DNA of 64,000 nt from NCBI GenBank assembly GCA_025354165.1, contig JANXNI010000086.1, positions 1-64,000 on the forward strand, in the 5' to 3' direction. Source of the stretch: Burkholderiales bacterium (lineage in GTDB: Bacteria > Pseudomonadota > Gammaproteobacteria > Burkholderiales > Casimicrobiaceae). A model generated the notes under the pieces. The model made no database searches and was not told the DNA's origin. It saw only the letters and a list, made by a program, of their open reading frames with translations. Made by a program: the position numbers and the translations under genes. The first letter of the stretch is position 1. Each line of letters begins with the position of its first letter. Below are positions 25,698 through 33,425 of the stretch, in pieces.

Positions 25698-27140
25698 ATG
25701 AATCGGCGCTGTTGGTTATTCATGTTAGTCCTCGCGCTGACGTCATGCGCTTCGATGTCGCCGCTAGAAAAACCGAGCGGCAATCAAACTCCACCTGCGC
25801 CGCGCGAATTCCGCGCAATGTGGATTGCCACGGTCGCCAACATCGATTGGCCAAGTAAACGCGGGCTCAGTGCTGATCAACAGCGCACAGAAATGCGACA
25901 GATCGTTGCCGCCGCGCGACGACTCAAACTGAATGCACTGATACTGCAAGTGCGCCCGAGTGCCGATGCAATTTATCCGTCAAATCTTGAGCCGTGGACT
26001 GAATATTTGTCCGGCACGCAAGGCGTGGCGACGGCAGCGAATTACGATCCACTAGCCGAATGGATTCAACTCGCGCATAGCGAGGGTCTGGAGCTGCACG
26101 CATGGTTCAACCCGTACCGCACGCGTCACAACACTGCGACCTCCGCACCCGCCGCGAATCACGTCAGCAAATCATTGCCGCATGCGGTGAAGACCTACGG
26201 CAATATGCAATGGATGGATCCCGGTGAGCCCGATGCGGCGCGTCATACGCTCGCTGTGATTGCCGATGTCGTGCGTCGCTACGATATCGATGGCGTACAC
26301 ATTGATGATTATTTCTATCCGTATCCAATTCCCGCACCGCCAGGATCGGTTGTGGCCGCGGCCTCTCGACTGGGGTCAGGTGAGCCTTTAGCAGCGACGG
26401 GCGCACAACCAACCATCGCGGCTAAAGCCGCTCCCACAACGCAGCTTGCGCCGCCTACAGACGCGCGACCCGATCTCGATTTTCCCGATGAACCCTCGTG
26501 GCAACGCTACAAAGCGGGTGGTGGAAAGCTTGACCGCGCGGACTGGCGTCGCGACAACATCAATCAGCTCGTTAGAACGTTGTATCGCGAAGTGCACGCA
26601 GTGAAGCCCTGGGTCAAAGTCGGCATCAGCCCGTTCGGTTTGCCCAAGCCAGATCGTCGACCAGAAGGCATCACAGGCTTCAGTCAATACGACAAACTCT
26701 ACGCCGATGTTGAGCAATGGTTTGAACAGGGCTGGCTTGACTATCTCGCCCCGCAGCTTTACTGGCCGATTGCGCAGGAGGCGCAGGCGTTCCCGGTGCT
26801 GCTGCGCTATTGGACTTCGATCAACAAGCAATCGCGCCATCTCTGGCCGGGACTTTTCACGGGCCGAATAGATGAGACGGACAAGTCGTGGTTACCCGAT
26901 GAAATTGTTCGTCAAATCGCGCTTTTGCGCAGCCAAACAGGCGTGACAGGGCATATTCATTTCAGCGCATCAGCGATCGTGCAAAACCGGCGTGGAATTG
27001 CCGGTGCGTTAGCGGCGTCGGTGTATCTCAATGAAGCGCGTATCCCCGATACACCATGGCTTGCCTCACGTCCGCCGGTCTGCTTCGCGCCTGTTTCGGA
27101 GTGGGTGAAATCTCCCGCTAATCCTTCGTCAAGGCCATGA
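25698..27140 (+). CDS. Glycoside hydrolase-like lipoprotein (GHL10 / DUF187)
   Basis: A 480-residue lipoprotein (lipobox LTSC, Cys17), beginning 2 bp after nagX. The GHL10 family (YngK-like) has a TIM-barrel: FRAMWIATVANIDWPSKRG, LILQVRPSADAIYPS, LHAWFNPYR, and DGVHIDDYFYPYP with catalytic-type Asp residues, then KVGISPFG and LAPQLYWPI. It probably cuts a polysaccharide such as denuded peptidoglycan in the periplasm; the bond is not known. Residues about 217-247 (GSVVAAASRLGSGEPLAATG and on) interrupt the family's DYFYPYP-to-FPDEPSW loop and are encoded by a palindromic repeat. The frame stays open through it. Confidence 0.85.
   Translation: MNRRCWLFMLVLALTSCASMSPLEKPSGNQTPPAPREFRAMWIATVANIDWPSKRGLSADQQRTEMRQIVAAARRLKLNALILQVRPSADAIYPSNLEPWTEYLSGTQGVATAANYDPLAEWIQLAHSEGLELHAWFNPYRTRHNTATSAPAANHVSKSLPHAVKTYGNMQWMDPGEPDAARHTLAVIADVVRRYDIDGVHIDDYFYPYPIPAPPGSVVAAASRLGSGEPLAATGAQPTIAAKAAPTTQLAPPTDARPDLDFPDEPSWQRYKAGGGKLDRADWRRDNINQLVRTLYREVHAVKPWVKVGISPFGLPKPDRRPEGITGFSQYDKLYADVEQWFEQGWLDYLAPQLYWPIAQEAQAFPVLLRYWTSINKQSRHLWPGLFTGRIDETDKSWLPDEIVRQIALLRSQTGVTGHIHFSASAIVQNRRGIAGALAASVYLNEARIPDTPWLASRPPVCFAPVSEWVKSPANPSSRP
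26348..26439. repeat. GTGGGAGCGG-family repeat inserted in frame in a coding region
   Basis: The sequence starts GGTTGTGGCCGCGGCCTC, has GGGTCAGGTGAGCCTTTAGC in the middle, and ends CATCGCGGCTAAAGCCGCTC with CCACAA. It aligns along its length with the intergenic copy at 24388-24480. It encodes about 31 alanine- and glycine-rich residues inside the GHL10 gene without breaking the frame. Confidence 0.7.
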
Positions 27141-28069
27141 CACCAACATCCCCAAAACAATTCGCGCTCGGTATCGACGCAGGCGGCACGCAGACGCGTT
27201 GGGCACTGTTGTCACGCACTGGCGAGACGGTTGGTACGGGCTATGCAGCGGGCCTCAGTGGCATGCAGATGCATACCGACAGCGGTCGTTCGACGGTGCA
27301 AACAAGACTGGCAGAGATTGCCGGTGAACTGAATCCATTTTTAAGTGATGCAACGATCTGCGCAATCGTTGCTGGCGTAACAGGTGTCGGTGCTGGTAAC
27401 CCAGAACTTGCAGAAATGCTGAGCAGCAGATTCGGCGTTGCGCTGAATTGCGTCAGCGTTGTCAGCGACATCGAGATCGCCTATCACGCTGCGTTTGCTC
27501 CCGGCGAAGGCTATCTGGTCTATGCTGGAACCGGTTCAATTGCCGCATACATTGATACCGGGAACACACTGCATCGCGCGGGCGGTCGCGGCGTGCAACT
27601 CGACGATGCGGGCGGTGGCTACTGGATTGCGCGCGAGGCGCTACGTCGCATCTGGCGGCGAGAAGATGAGTCACCTGGTGCTTGGCACGATTCGCCACTC
27701 GCACGGCTATTGTTTGAAAAGGTCGGTGGTGAGTCTTCAGTGTACTCGTCGCGGTTCCTCATCGAGCGGGATCGAGGTGAGGTTGGATTGCTAGCGCGGC
27801 ATGTGGCGGCCAGCGCGGCTACTGATCCACTTGCGAGCGAGTTGTTGACGGAGGCTGGAATCGAGCTTGCCCGCCTTGCCAACGCGATGCAACGGAGATT
27901 CGGTCAACGAAAAATAGTGGTCGGAGGACGTGCAGCACAGCTACATCCGTCGATTGAGGCGGCGTTGCGCCACCACGTGACAATGCCCGCATCAATTGAG
28001 TTTCGCGAACTTTACTCGCACAGCGCCGCTGCGCGGCTTGCGTTGAATCGCATTACGCCGAAGACGTAG
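27137..28069 (+). CDS. BadF/BadG-type N-acetyl-sugar kinase
   Basis: An ASKHA-fold kinase of 310 residues. FALGIDAGGTQTRWALL is the phosphate 1 loop, LVYAGTGSIAAYID the phosphate 2 loop, GVQLDDAGGGYWIAREALRR a conserved family stretch, and KIVVGGRAAQLHPSIEAAL the adenosine loop. Eukaryotic-type N-acetylglucosamine kinase and bacterial MurK belong to this family and phosphorylate GlcNAc and/or MurNAc. It overlaps the hydrolase gene by 4 bp. In this operon it should feed sugars released by the hydrolase to MurQ and the SIS deaminase. Whether it takes GlcNAc, MurNAc or both is open. A terminator follows. Confidence 0.85.
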   Translation: MTPTSPKQFALGIDAGGTQTRWALLSRTGETVGTGYAAGLSGMQMHTDSGRSTVQTRLAEIAGELNPFLSDATICAIVAGVTGVGAGNPELAEMLSSRFGVALNCVSVVSDIEIAYHAAFAPGEGYLVYAGTGSIAAYIDTGNTLHRAGGRGVQLDDAGGGYWIAREALRRIWRREDESPGAWHDSPLARLLFEKVGGESSVYSSRFLIERDRGEVGLLARHVAASAATDPLASELLTEAGIELARLANAMQRRFGQRKIVVGGRAAQLHPSIEAALRHHVTMPASIEFRELYSHSAAARLALNRITPKT

Positions 28070-28105
28070 TTGAGGGTTCCTCGCTTGCCTCGGTGCTCTG
28101 AAAGA

Positions 28106-28131
28106 ATAGCGGCTCCTAACGGAGCCGCTAT
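28106..28131. terminator. Rho-independent-type hairpin between the kinase gene and acnB
   Basis: ATAGCGGCTCC, a TAAC loop, and GGAGCCGCTAT form a perfect 11-bp stem. It lies 36 bp past the kinase stop and 25 bp past the acnB stop on the other strand, where the two genes converge. The U run is poor on the plus strand and is TTCTTTC on the minus strand, so it may work better for acnB. Confidence 0.75.
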
Positions 28132-28156
28132 GTCATTAACGAAAGGTGCCGTAAAG

Positions 28157-30742
28157 CTAAGCCGCTACCGTGTCCGCACGCTCGACAAATTCTGGCATCT
28201 GGTCGAAGTTCATGTACTTGTAGATATTCGCGCCGTCTTTGTTGACAACGCCGATGTCAGCCAGATATTCGGCTTTGGTCGGGATGCGACCGAGCTTCGA
28301 GCAGATGGCGGCTAGCTCAGCGCTGCCCAAATATACATTCGAGTTTTTGCCGAGGCGATTCGGGAAGTTGCGGGTGCTGGTGGACATGACCGTTGCGCCT
28401 TCTTTCACCTGAGCCTGATTGCCCATGCATAGCGAGCAACCGGGCATTTCGAGACGTGCGCCAGCGGTGCCGAAAGTGCCATAGTGGCCTTCTTCCGACA
28501 GTTGATGCGCGTCCATTTTGGTCGGCGGTGCGATCCACAACTTGACCGGCAGATCGCGTTTTCCTTCGAGCAGTTTTGAGGCTGCGCGGAAGTGACCGAT
28601 GTTGGTCATGCAGCTGCCGATAAACACTTCTTCGATCTTCGCGCCAGCAACATCGGACAACGTTTTGGCGTCGTCTGGATCGTTCGGGCAGCAGACGATA
28701 GGTTCGGTGATTTCGGCGAGATCGATTTCGATAGTGGCTGCGTATTCCGCATCGGCATCGCCCCTGAGCAATTTCGGATCGGCGAGCCAGGCTTCCATCC
28801 CCTTAATGCGGCGGGCGATGGAGCGCGCGTCGGCGTAACCGTCGGCGATCATGGCTTTAAGCAATGTGATGTTCGAGTTTAAGTACTCGATGATCGGCGC
28901 TGGGTTGAGCGCGACGGTGCAGCCCGCAGCGGAACGTTCAGCCGATGCATCGGCGAGCTCGAAGGCTTGCTCGATTTTCAGATCAGGCAGACCTTCGATT
29001 TCGAGAATGCGCCCCGAGAAGATGTTGACTTTGCCCTGTTTTGCAGTCGTTAACAAGCCCGCTTTGATCGCGTAGAGCGGAATGGCATGGACGAGGTCAC
29101 GCAGCGTGACGCCGGGTTGCATGGTGCCTTTAAAGCGCACCAGCACGCTCTCTGGCATGTCGAGCGGCATGACGCCCGTTGCCGCCGCGAAGGCGACGAG
29201 GCCAGAGCCCGCCGGGAACGAGATGCCAATCGGGAAACGTGTGTGGCTGTCGCCGCCGGTGCCGACGGTATCCGGCAGCAGCATGCGGTTTAACCATGAG
29301 TGAATGATGCCGTCGCCGGGACGCAAGCTAATGCCGCCGCGTGTGGCCATGAAGTCTGGCAACTCGTGATGCATTTTCACATCCACTGGCTTTGGGTACG
29401 CGGCCGTATGGCAGAACGACTGCATGACAAGATCCGACGAGAAGCCAAGGCAAGCCAGGTCTTTCAACTCATCGCGTGTCATCGGGCCGGTGGTGTCTTG
29501 CGACCCAACGGAGGTCATCTTCGGTTCGCAATACGTACCCGGCCGAACGCCTTTGCCTTCGGGCAGGCCACAAGCTTTGCCGACCATTTTCTGCGCGAGC
29601 GTGAAGCCCTTGCCAGAGTCATTTGGCGCGACCGGCAGGCGGAAGAGGGCGGATGCTGGGAGGCCCAATGCCTCACGCGCCTTTGCGGTCAGGCCGCGGC
29701 CCACGATCAGTGGAATGCGACCACCTGCGCGCACTTCGTCAAACAGCACGTCCGATTTGATCTGAAATTCGGCGATGACTTGACCATCTTTCAACGCTTT
29801 TCCCGCATAGGGTAGCAGTTCAACGACGTCGCCCATGTTCATTTTCGACACGTCGAGCTCGATCGGCAGCGCGCCGGAGTCTTCCATCGTGTTGTAGAAA
29901 ATGGGCGCGATCGCGGTGCCGAGGCAGACGCCGCCGAAGCGCTTGTTTGGCACGAATGGAATGTCTTCGCCGGTGAACCACAGCACGCTGTTGGTTGCCG
30001 ATTTGCGCGATGAACCGGTGCCGACTACATCGCCGACGTAAGCCACCAGATTGCCTTTGGCGCGCAGATCGTTGATGAATTTGATGGGGCCACGCTTGCC
30101 GTCTTCCTCGGGCGTGATGCCATCGCGTTTGTTCTTGAGCATCGCGAGCGCATGCAGCGGGATGTCCGGGCGGCTCCATGCGTCCGGCGCGGGCGATAGG
30201 TCATCGGTGTTGGTTTCGCCCGTCACCTTGAACACGGAAATGGTGATCGAGTGCGGCACTTCCGGGCGGCTGGTGAACCACTCAGCGTCGGCCCAGCTTT
30301 GCATGACTGACTTGGCGTTAACGTTGCCTTTGTCCGCCTTGTCTTTGACGTCGTGAAACTGGTCGAACATCAGGAGCGTCTTTTTCAAACCGTCCGCTGC
30401 GATGACGCCGACGACTGCATCATCAAGCAATTCCACCATCGGCGAAATGTTGTAGCCACCGAGCATCGTGCCAAGCAATTCGGTTGCTTTTTCGCGTGAC
30501 AGCAGCGGTGTTTTTTCGGTGCCGTGTGCGACGGCCGCAAGATAGCTTGCCTTCACTTTGGCGGCGTTGTCCACGCCAGCAGGCACGCGGTGCGAGATCA
30601 TGTTCACAAGGAAATCACCTTCACCCGCCGGTGGATTTTTGATGAGTTCGATGACTTCCGCGACTTGCTTCGCGTTCAATGGCAGTGGCGGAATTCCGAG
30701 CGCGGCGCGTTCATTGATGTGTTGGCGATAGGCTTCTAGCAT
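28157..30742 (-). CDS. acnB: Aconitate hydratase B / 2-methylisocitrate dehydratase
   Basis: AcnB interconverts citrate and isocitrate through a [4Fe-4S] cluster and can also hydrate 2-methylaconitate. The N-terminal HEAT-like domain starts MLEAYRQHINERAALGIPPL; the swivel domain has VAYVGDVVGTGSSRKSATNS; cluster cysteines are in FIGSCMTNIGHF and PGCSLCMGNQAQ. Length 861 compares with 865 in E. coli. AGGAG lies 7 bases before the ATG. It sits 33 bp after vapC and may be read with vapBC, although a promoter of its own in that small gap cannot be excluded. It complements AcnD in the methylcitrate part of the cluster. Confidence 0.96.
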   Translation of the reverse strand: MLEAYRQHINERAALGIPPLPLNAKQVAEVIELIKNPPAGEGDFLVNMISHRVPAGVDNAAKVKASYLAAVAHGTEKTPLLSREKATELLGTMLGGYNISPMVELLDDAVVGVIAADGLKKTLLMFDQFHDVKDKADKGNVNAKSVMQSWADAEWFTSRPEVPHSITISVFKVTGETNTDDLSPAPDAWSRPDIPLHALAMLKNKRDGITPEEDGKRGPIKFINDLRAKGNLVAYVGDVVGTGSSRKSATNSVLWFTGEDIPFVPNKRFGGVCLGTAIAPIFYNTMEDSGALPIELDVSKMNMGDVVELLPYAGKALKDGQVIAEFQIKSDVLFDEVRAGGRIPLIVGRGLTAKAREALGLPASALFRLPVAPNDSGKGFTLAQKMVGKACGLPEGKGVRPGTYCEPKMTSVGSQDTTGPMTRDELKDLACLGFSSDLVMQSFCHTAAYPKPVDVKMHHELPDFMATRGGISLRPGDGIIHSWLNRMLLPDTVGTGGDSHTRFPIGISFPAGSGLVAFAAATGVMPLDMPESVLVRFKGTMQPGVTLRDLVHAIPLYAIKAGLLTTAKQGKVNIFSGRILEIEGLPDLKIEQAFELADASAERSAAGCTVALNPAPIIEYLNSNITLLKAMIADGYADARSIARRIKGMEAWLADPKLLRGDADAEYAATIEIDLAEITEPIVCCPNDPDDAKTLSDVAGAKIEEVFIGSCMTNIGHFRAASKLLEGKRDLPVKLWIAPPTKMDAHQLSEEGHYGTFGTAGARLEMPGCSLCMGNQAQVKEGATVMSTSTRNFPNRLGKNSNVYLGSAELAAICSKLGRIPTKAEYLADIGVVNKDGANIYKYMNFDQMPEFVERADTVAA

Positions 30743-30775
30743 GATGTGCTCCTGTACTAAATTGTAAAAATGAGG

Positions 30776-31180
30776 TCACTGTTCGCCGGGAACAATGACC
30801 TTGAGACCTTTGAAATAATCGCGTGCAAAATCACCATCGTGGGTGATGAGTCCTTCGCACTGAATGAGCGCATGCGCACCCACCAAAAAATCGGGCAGCA
30901 CGCGCGGGTATATGCCCTTCCTGTCACGGTAGCGCTTCTGCATTTCGCCCGCACGTGCGGCGGCAGATTGCTTGACGGGCAAGTATTGAATGCCCAGAGA
31001 TTCCAGCGTTCGCAGCACTTCGTCGGGTGATTGCAATGCGCTGCAAACCTCGGCCACCACGACGTCGCACATCGCTACCGGGCCCTTTTCGATGGCACCG
31101 CGCAGGGCAATCTCGGAAATGGCGGCGCGTTCTGAGCCGTTCAAAATATCGACCAATACAGATGAGTCAACAGCAATCAT
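30776..31180 (-). CDS. vapC: VapC-type PIN-domain toxin
   Basis: A 134-residue PIN-domain ribonuclease, normally a toxin that cuts tRNA or rRNA. The acidic metal site is built from Asp5 in MIAVDSSVLVDIL, Glu44 in VVAEVCSAL, Asp97 in LPDFLVGAHAL and Asp116 in ITHDGDFARDYF, all present, so it should be active unless held by its antitoxin. It starts 6 bp after the AbrB-type antitoxin gene. The target RNA cannot be told from sequence. The pair is lodged between prpF and acnB in the methylcitrate/aconitase cluster, an unusual spot for such a module. Confidence 0.92.
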   Translation of the reverse strand: MIAVDSSVLVDILNGSERAAISEIALRGAIEKGPVAMCDVVVAEVCSALQSPDEVLRTLESLGIQYLPVKQSAAARAGEMQKRYRDRKGIYPRVLPDFLVGAHALIQCEGLITHDGDFARDYFKGLKVIVPGEQ

Positions 31181-31186
31181 TGCGGG

Positions 31187-31429
31187 CTACGCCGGGTCGC
31201 CAGGTGCACGACCGCGAATGGCGCGCATCGCCTCATCGGTCGAGCTGAAGCCCGAGGCCAGTTTGAATTTGCCGCGAGCACGACTGATCGCGTCATCCAC
31301 TTTTTTTCGAACGACGAGCTTGCCGTCTTCAACCGTGAACGTCAGCAGCATGCCCGGCGTCATGCCGAGCTGGTCGCGAATGGCCTTCGGGATCACGACC
31401 TGACCGCGTTCTGCGAGTGTTGCTTCCAT
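31187..31429 (-). CDS. vapB: AbrB/MazE-fold antitoxin of the VapBC pair
   Basis: An 80-residue antitoxin. The N-terminal half is a SpoVT/AbrB swapped-hairpin DNA-binding domain: MEATLAERGQVVIPKAIRDQ, then LGMTPGMLLTFTVEDGKLVV. The C-terminal half (FKLASGFSSTDEAMRAIRGR) should wrap the toxin. The start chosen is ATG 31429, with GGGAG upstream; the open frame extends to 31549 through the promoter region but this would not be translated. Three direct repeats just upstream are candidate binding sites for autoregulation. Confidence 0.92.
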   Translation of the reverse strand: MEATLAERGQVVIPKAIRDQLGMTPGMLLTFTVEDGKLVVRKKVDDAISRARGKFKLASGFSSTDEAMRAIRGRAPGDPA

Positions 31430-31441
31430 CTGTACTCCCAA

Positions 31442-31492
31442 AGTATGAATCCGTGAGTATGAATTATAAAGTATGAATTCGACGTATCGCAA
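31442..31492 (-). promoter_or_regulatory. vapBC promoter with three iterated operator-like repeats
   Basis: On the minus strand a -35-like TTGCGA (31492-31487), an 18-bp spacer and a perfect -10 TATAAT (31468-31463) precede vapB. ATTCATACT occurs three times, at plus-strand 31442-31450, 31456-31464 and 31470-31478, each 14 bp apart, around and between the promoter elements. This is what an autoregulated antitoxin operator would look like. No binding was tested. Confidence 0.65.
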
Positions 31493-31506
31493 GCCACGAC
31501 GAGCAT

Positions 31507-31624
31507 TGGCTTTTCGCTGAATACACCACTGCTTGCGGGCTGAGATCAAAAATACGCATAAATCGACTAGTGGCCAAATATCGCCTGAGCCCTTAATCAG
31601 CCGTCATTTCAAGAAAAAGCTATT
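31507..31624. repeat. ERIC-like 118-bp palindromic repeat, copy 4
   Basis: This lies between prpF (stop at 31631) and the vapB promoter. It opens TTGGCTTTTCGCTGAATAC, has the centre AAATCGACTAG, and closes TTTCAAGAAAAAGCTATT. The inner blocks GCGGGCTGAGATC and TCGCCTGAGCCCTTA are inverted counterparts. The right end is 6 bp from the prpF stop codon. Confidence 0.75.
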
Positions 31625-31630
31625 AGCTCC

Positions 31631-32821
31631 TCAATCGGCCATCGGAACCCGTACAAATCCCTCCATTAACACCCGTGCGCTGCGGCTCATGATCGCTTTT
31701 CTCACTGTCCATTCGCCGTTTTCCTGAACCGCCTCAGCCCCTACACGAAGCGTGCCAGATGGATGTCCGAAACGCACCTCCTTGCGTTCGCCGCCGCCGG
31801 CAGCGGCGTTCACCAGCGTGCCGGGGACGCATGCAGCGACTGCGATCGCGACCGACGCCGTGCCCATCATCGCGTGGTGCAGCTTGCCCATCGATAGTGC
31901 GCGCACCAATAAATCGATGCCTTGCGCGGCGACGGTTTTGCCGCTCGACGCGACGTAATCTTCAGGCGGTGCCACGATAGCGACCTTCGGTGTGTGCTGC
32001 CGCGTTTTTGCTTCGTCGAGTGATTTGATGAGGCCCATGCGCATTGCGCCATGCGCGCGGATCGTCTCGAACATGGCGAGCGCTTTTGCGTCGCCGTTGA
32101 TGGCGCTCTGCAACTCGGTGCCGGTGTAGCCGACGTCGGCCGCATTGATGAAAACGGTGGGGATGCCCGCGTTGATCATCGTGGCTTTGAACCTGCCAAC
32201 GCCGGGGACTTCGAGCTCGTCAATGAGATTTCCGGTAGGGAACATTGCACCCCCTTCGCCATCCCCGTCATCCGCGCCCGGATCCATGAACTCGAGTTGC
32301 ACTTCGGCGGCGGGAAAGGTCACGCCGTCGAGTTCGAAATCACCGGTTTCCTGCACTTCGCCGTTGGTGATCGGGACGTGAGCAATGATGGTTTTGCTGA
32401 TGTTCGCTTGCCAGATGCGAACGGTAGCGAGGCCGTTGTTCGGAATGCGCGACGCGTCCACTAACCCACTTGAAATTGCTAACGGCCCAACCGCGGCGGA
32501 GAGATTGCCGCAGTTGCCGCTCCAGTCGACGAAAGGCTTGTCGATGGACACTTGACCGAACAGGTAATCGACGTCGTGATCTTTACGCTCGCTTTTTGCT
32601 AGGATCACCGTCTTGCTGGTGCTTGATGTTGCCGCTCCCATACCGTCGATCTGTTTTTCGTACGGATCGGGCGAGCCAATGACGCGCAGCAGCAGCGCGT
32701 CACGCGCTGTGCCCGGCTGTTGCGCGGCAAGCGGCAGGTCGGTGAGTTTGAAAAACACACCTTTGCTGGTGCCACCTCGCATGTAGGTAGCGGGGATTTT
32801 GGTTTGTGGAAGATGCGGCAT
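31631..32821 (-). CDS. prpF: 2-methylaconitate cis-trans isomerase PrpF
   Basis: PrpF converts 2-methyl-trans-aconitate, the product of AcnD, to the cis form, which is then hydrated to 2-methylisocitrate. It has the diaminopimelate-epimerase-like fold with IPATYMRGGTSKGVFFK at the N-terminus, DWSGNCGNLSAAVGPLA with the Cys107-region active site, and GHPSGTLRVGAEAV near the end. Length 396 is right for the family. AAGGA lies before the ATG. It is downstream of acnD and the 2H phosphoesterase in the same direction, so it belongs to the propionate operon. An ERIC-like repeat follows its stop. Confidence 0.95.
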   Translation of the reverse strand: MPHLPQTKIPATYMRGGTSKGVFFKLTDLPLAAQQPGTARDALLLRVIGSPDPYEKQIDGMGAATSSTSKTVILAKSERKDHDVDYLFGQVSIDKPFVDWSGNCGNLSAAVGPLAISSGLVDASRIPNNGLATVRIWQANISKTIIAHVPITNGEVQETGDFELDGVTFPAAEVQLEFMDPGADDGDGEGGAMFPTGNLIDELEVPGVGRFKATMINAGIPTVFINAADVGYTGTELQSAINGDAKALAMFETIRAHGAMRMGLIKSLDEAKTRQHTPKVAIVAPPEDYVASSGKTVAAQGIDLLVRALSMGKLHHAMMGTASVAIAVAACVPGTLVNAAAGGGERKEVRFGHPSGTLRVGAEAVQENGEWTVRKAIMSRSARVLMEGFVRVPMAD

Positions 32822-32851
32822 GTGGAGCGATCCTTACGTAATTCGGTGGCG

Positions 32852-33424
32852 TCAGAAGCCGAGCTCTAGTTGCGGATTGGGCGCTATCGGCCGCAACGCC
32901 CAGCGATCCAGCACTTTGTAGTGATAGGGATCACCACCTCCTTCGACAAGCAGGAGTTCCTCGATGTTCCATGCCACCGGGGAGATGACTCGTGGGGCGA
33001 ATGCGCTGGGCGCTCTGTAGCTGATGGTGATATGAGGCGTCTTTAGCGACTTGCTGCGAAACGGCTCATCAATCGCTGCGTTGATAGCGTTGAATAACTG
33101 CATAAACCCATTGGGCACGCCAAGCGGCTCCACGCGTCGATGATAGTTCCCGCGGTCGTCGTTCCGACCACTGACCAATCGACGGAGAATTATCGTGATG
33201 GCCGTAGCGACGATTCTCGATCCCGCTTCGCGAAGCATGCTGATGACCTCTGGACTGCTCGCGTACCTATAGCCCGATAATGTTTGATGCCAATTCCACG
33301 ATGGAAATAAATGCATCCCGAGCGCTTCATACTCGTCTTGGGGGATCGCTGCGACGAGCGCCGCGCGCACCGCTGGTGGCAGCATCGCAACGAATAGAAC
33401 GTAAGGCCCCTGCGCTTTGCGCAT
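32852..33424 (-). CDS. 2H phosphoesterase (LigT-like) within the propionate operon
   Basis: A 190-residue protein with the two His-x-Thr/Ser-type motifs of the 2H phosphoesterase superfamily: NWHQTLSGY (about 44-52) and PHITISYRAP (about 130-139). The spacing and the closing strand EELLLVEGGG fit LigT/ThpR, which open 2',3'-cyclic phosphates in RNA ends. It begins 1 bp after the acnD stop and ends 30 bp before prpF, so it is translated from the same transcript as methylcitrate-cycle genes. The metabolic reason is unknown. The substrate may be RNA or a cyclic nucleotide; that cannot be told. Confidence 0.78.
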   Translation of the reverse strand: MRKAQGPYVLFVAMLPPAVRAALVAAIPQDEYEALGMHLFPSWNWHQTLSGYRYASSPEVISMLREAGSRIVATAITIILRRLVSGRNDDRGNYHRRVEPLGVPNGFMQLFNAINAAIDEPFRSKSLKTPHITISYRAPSAFAPRVISPVAWNIEELLLVEGGGDPYHYKVLDRWALRPIAPNPQLELGF

Positions 33425-33425
33425 G

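Noticed and set aside
32629-32642. GCCGCTCCCAT inside prpF as a repeat arm
   Set aside because: It has no inverted partner nearby and encodes conserved PrpF residues (GMGAATSS).
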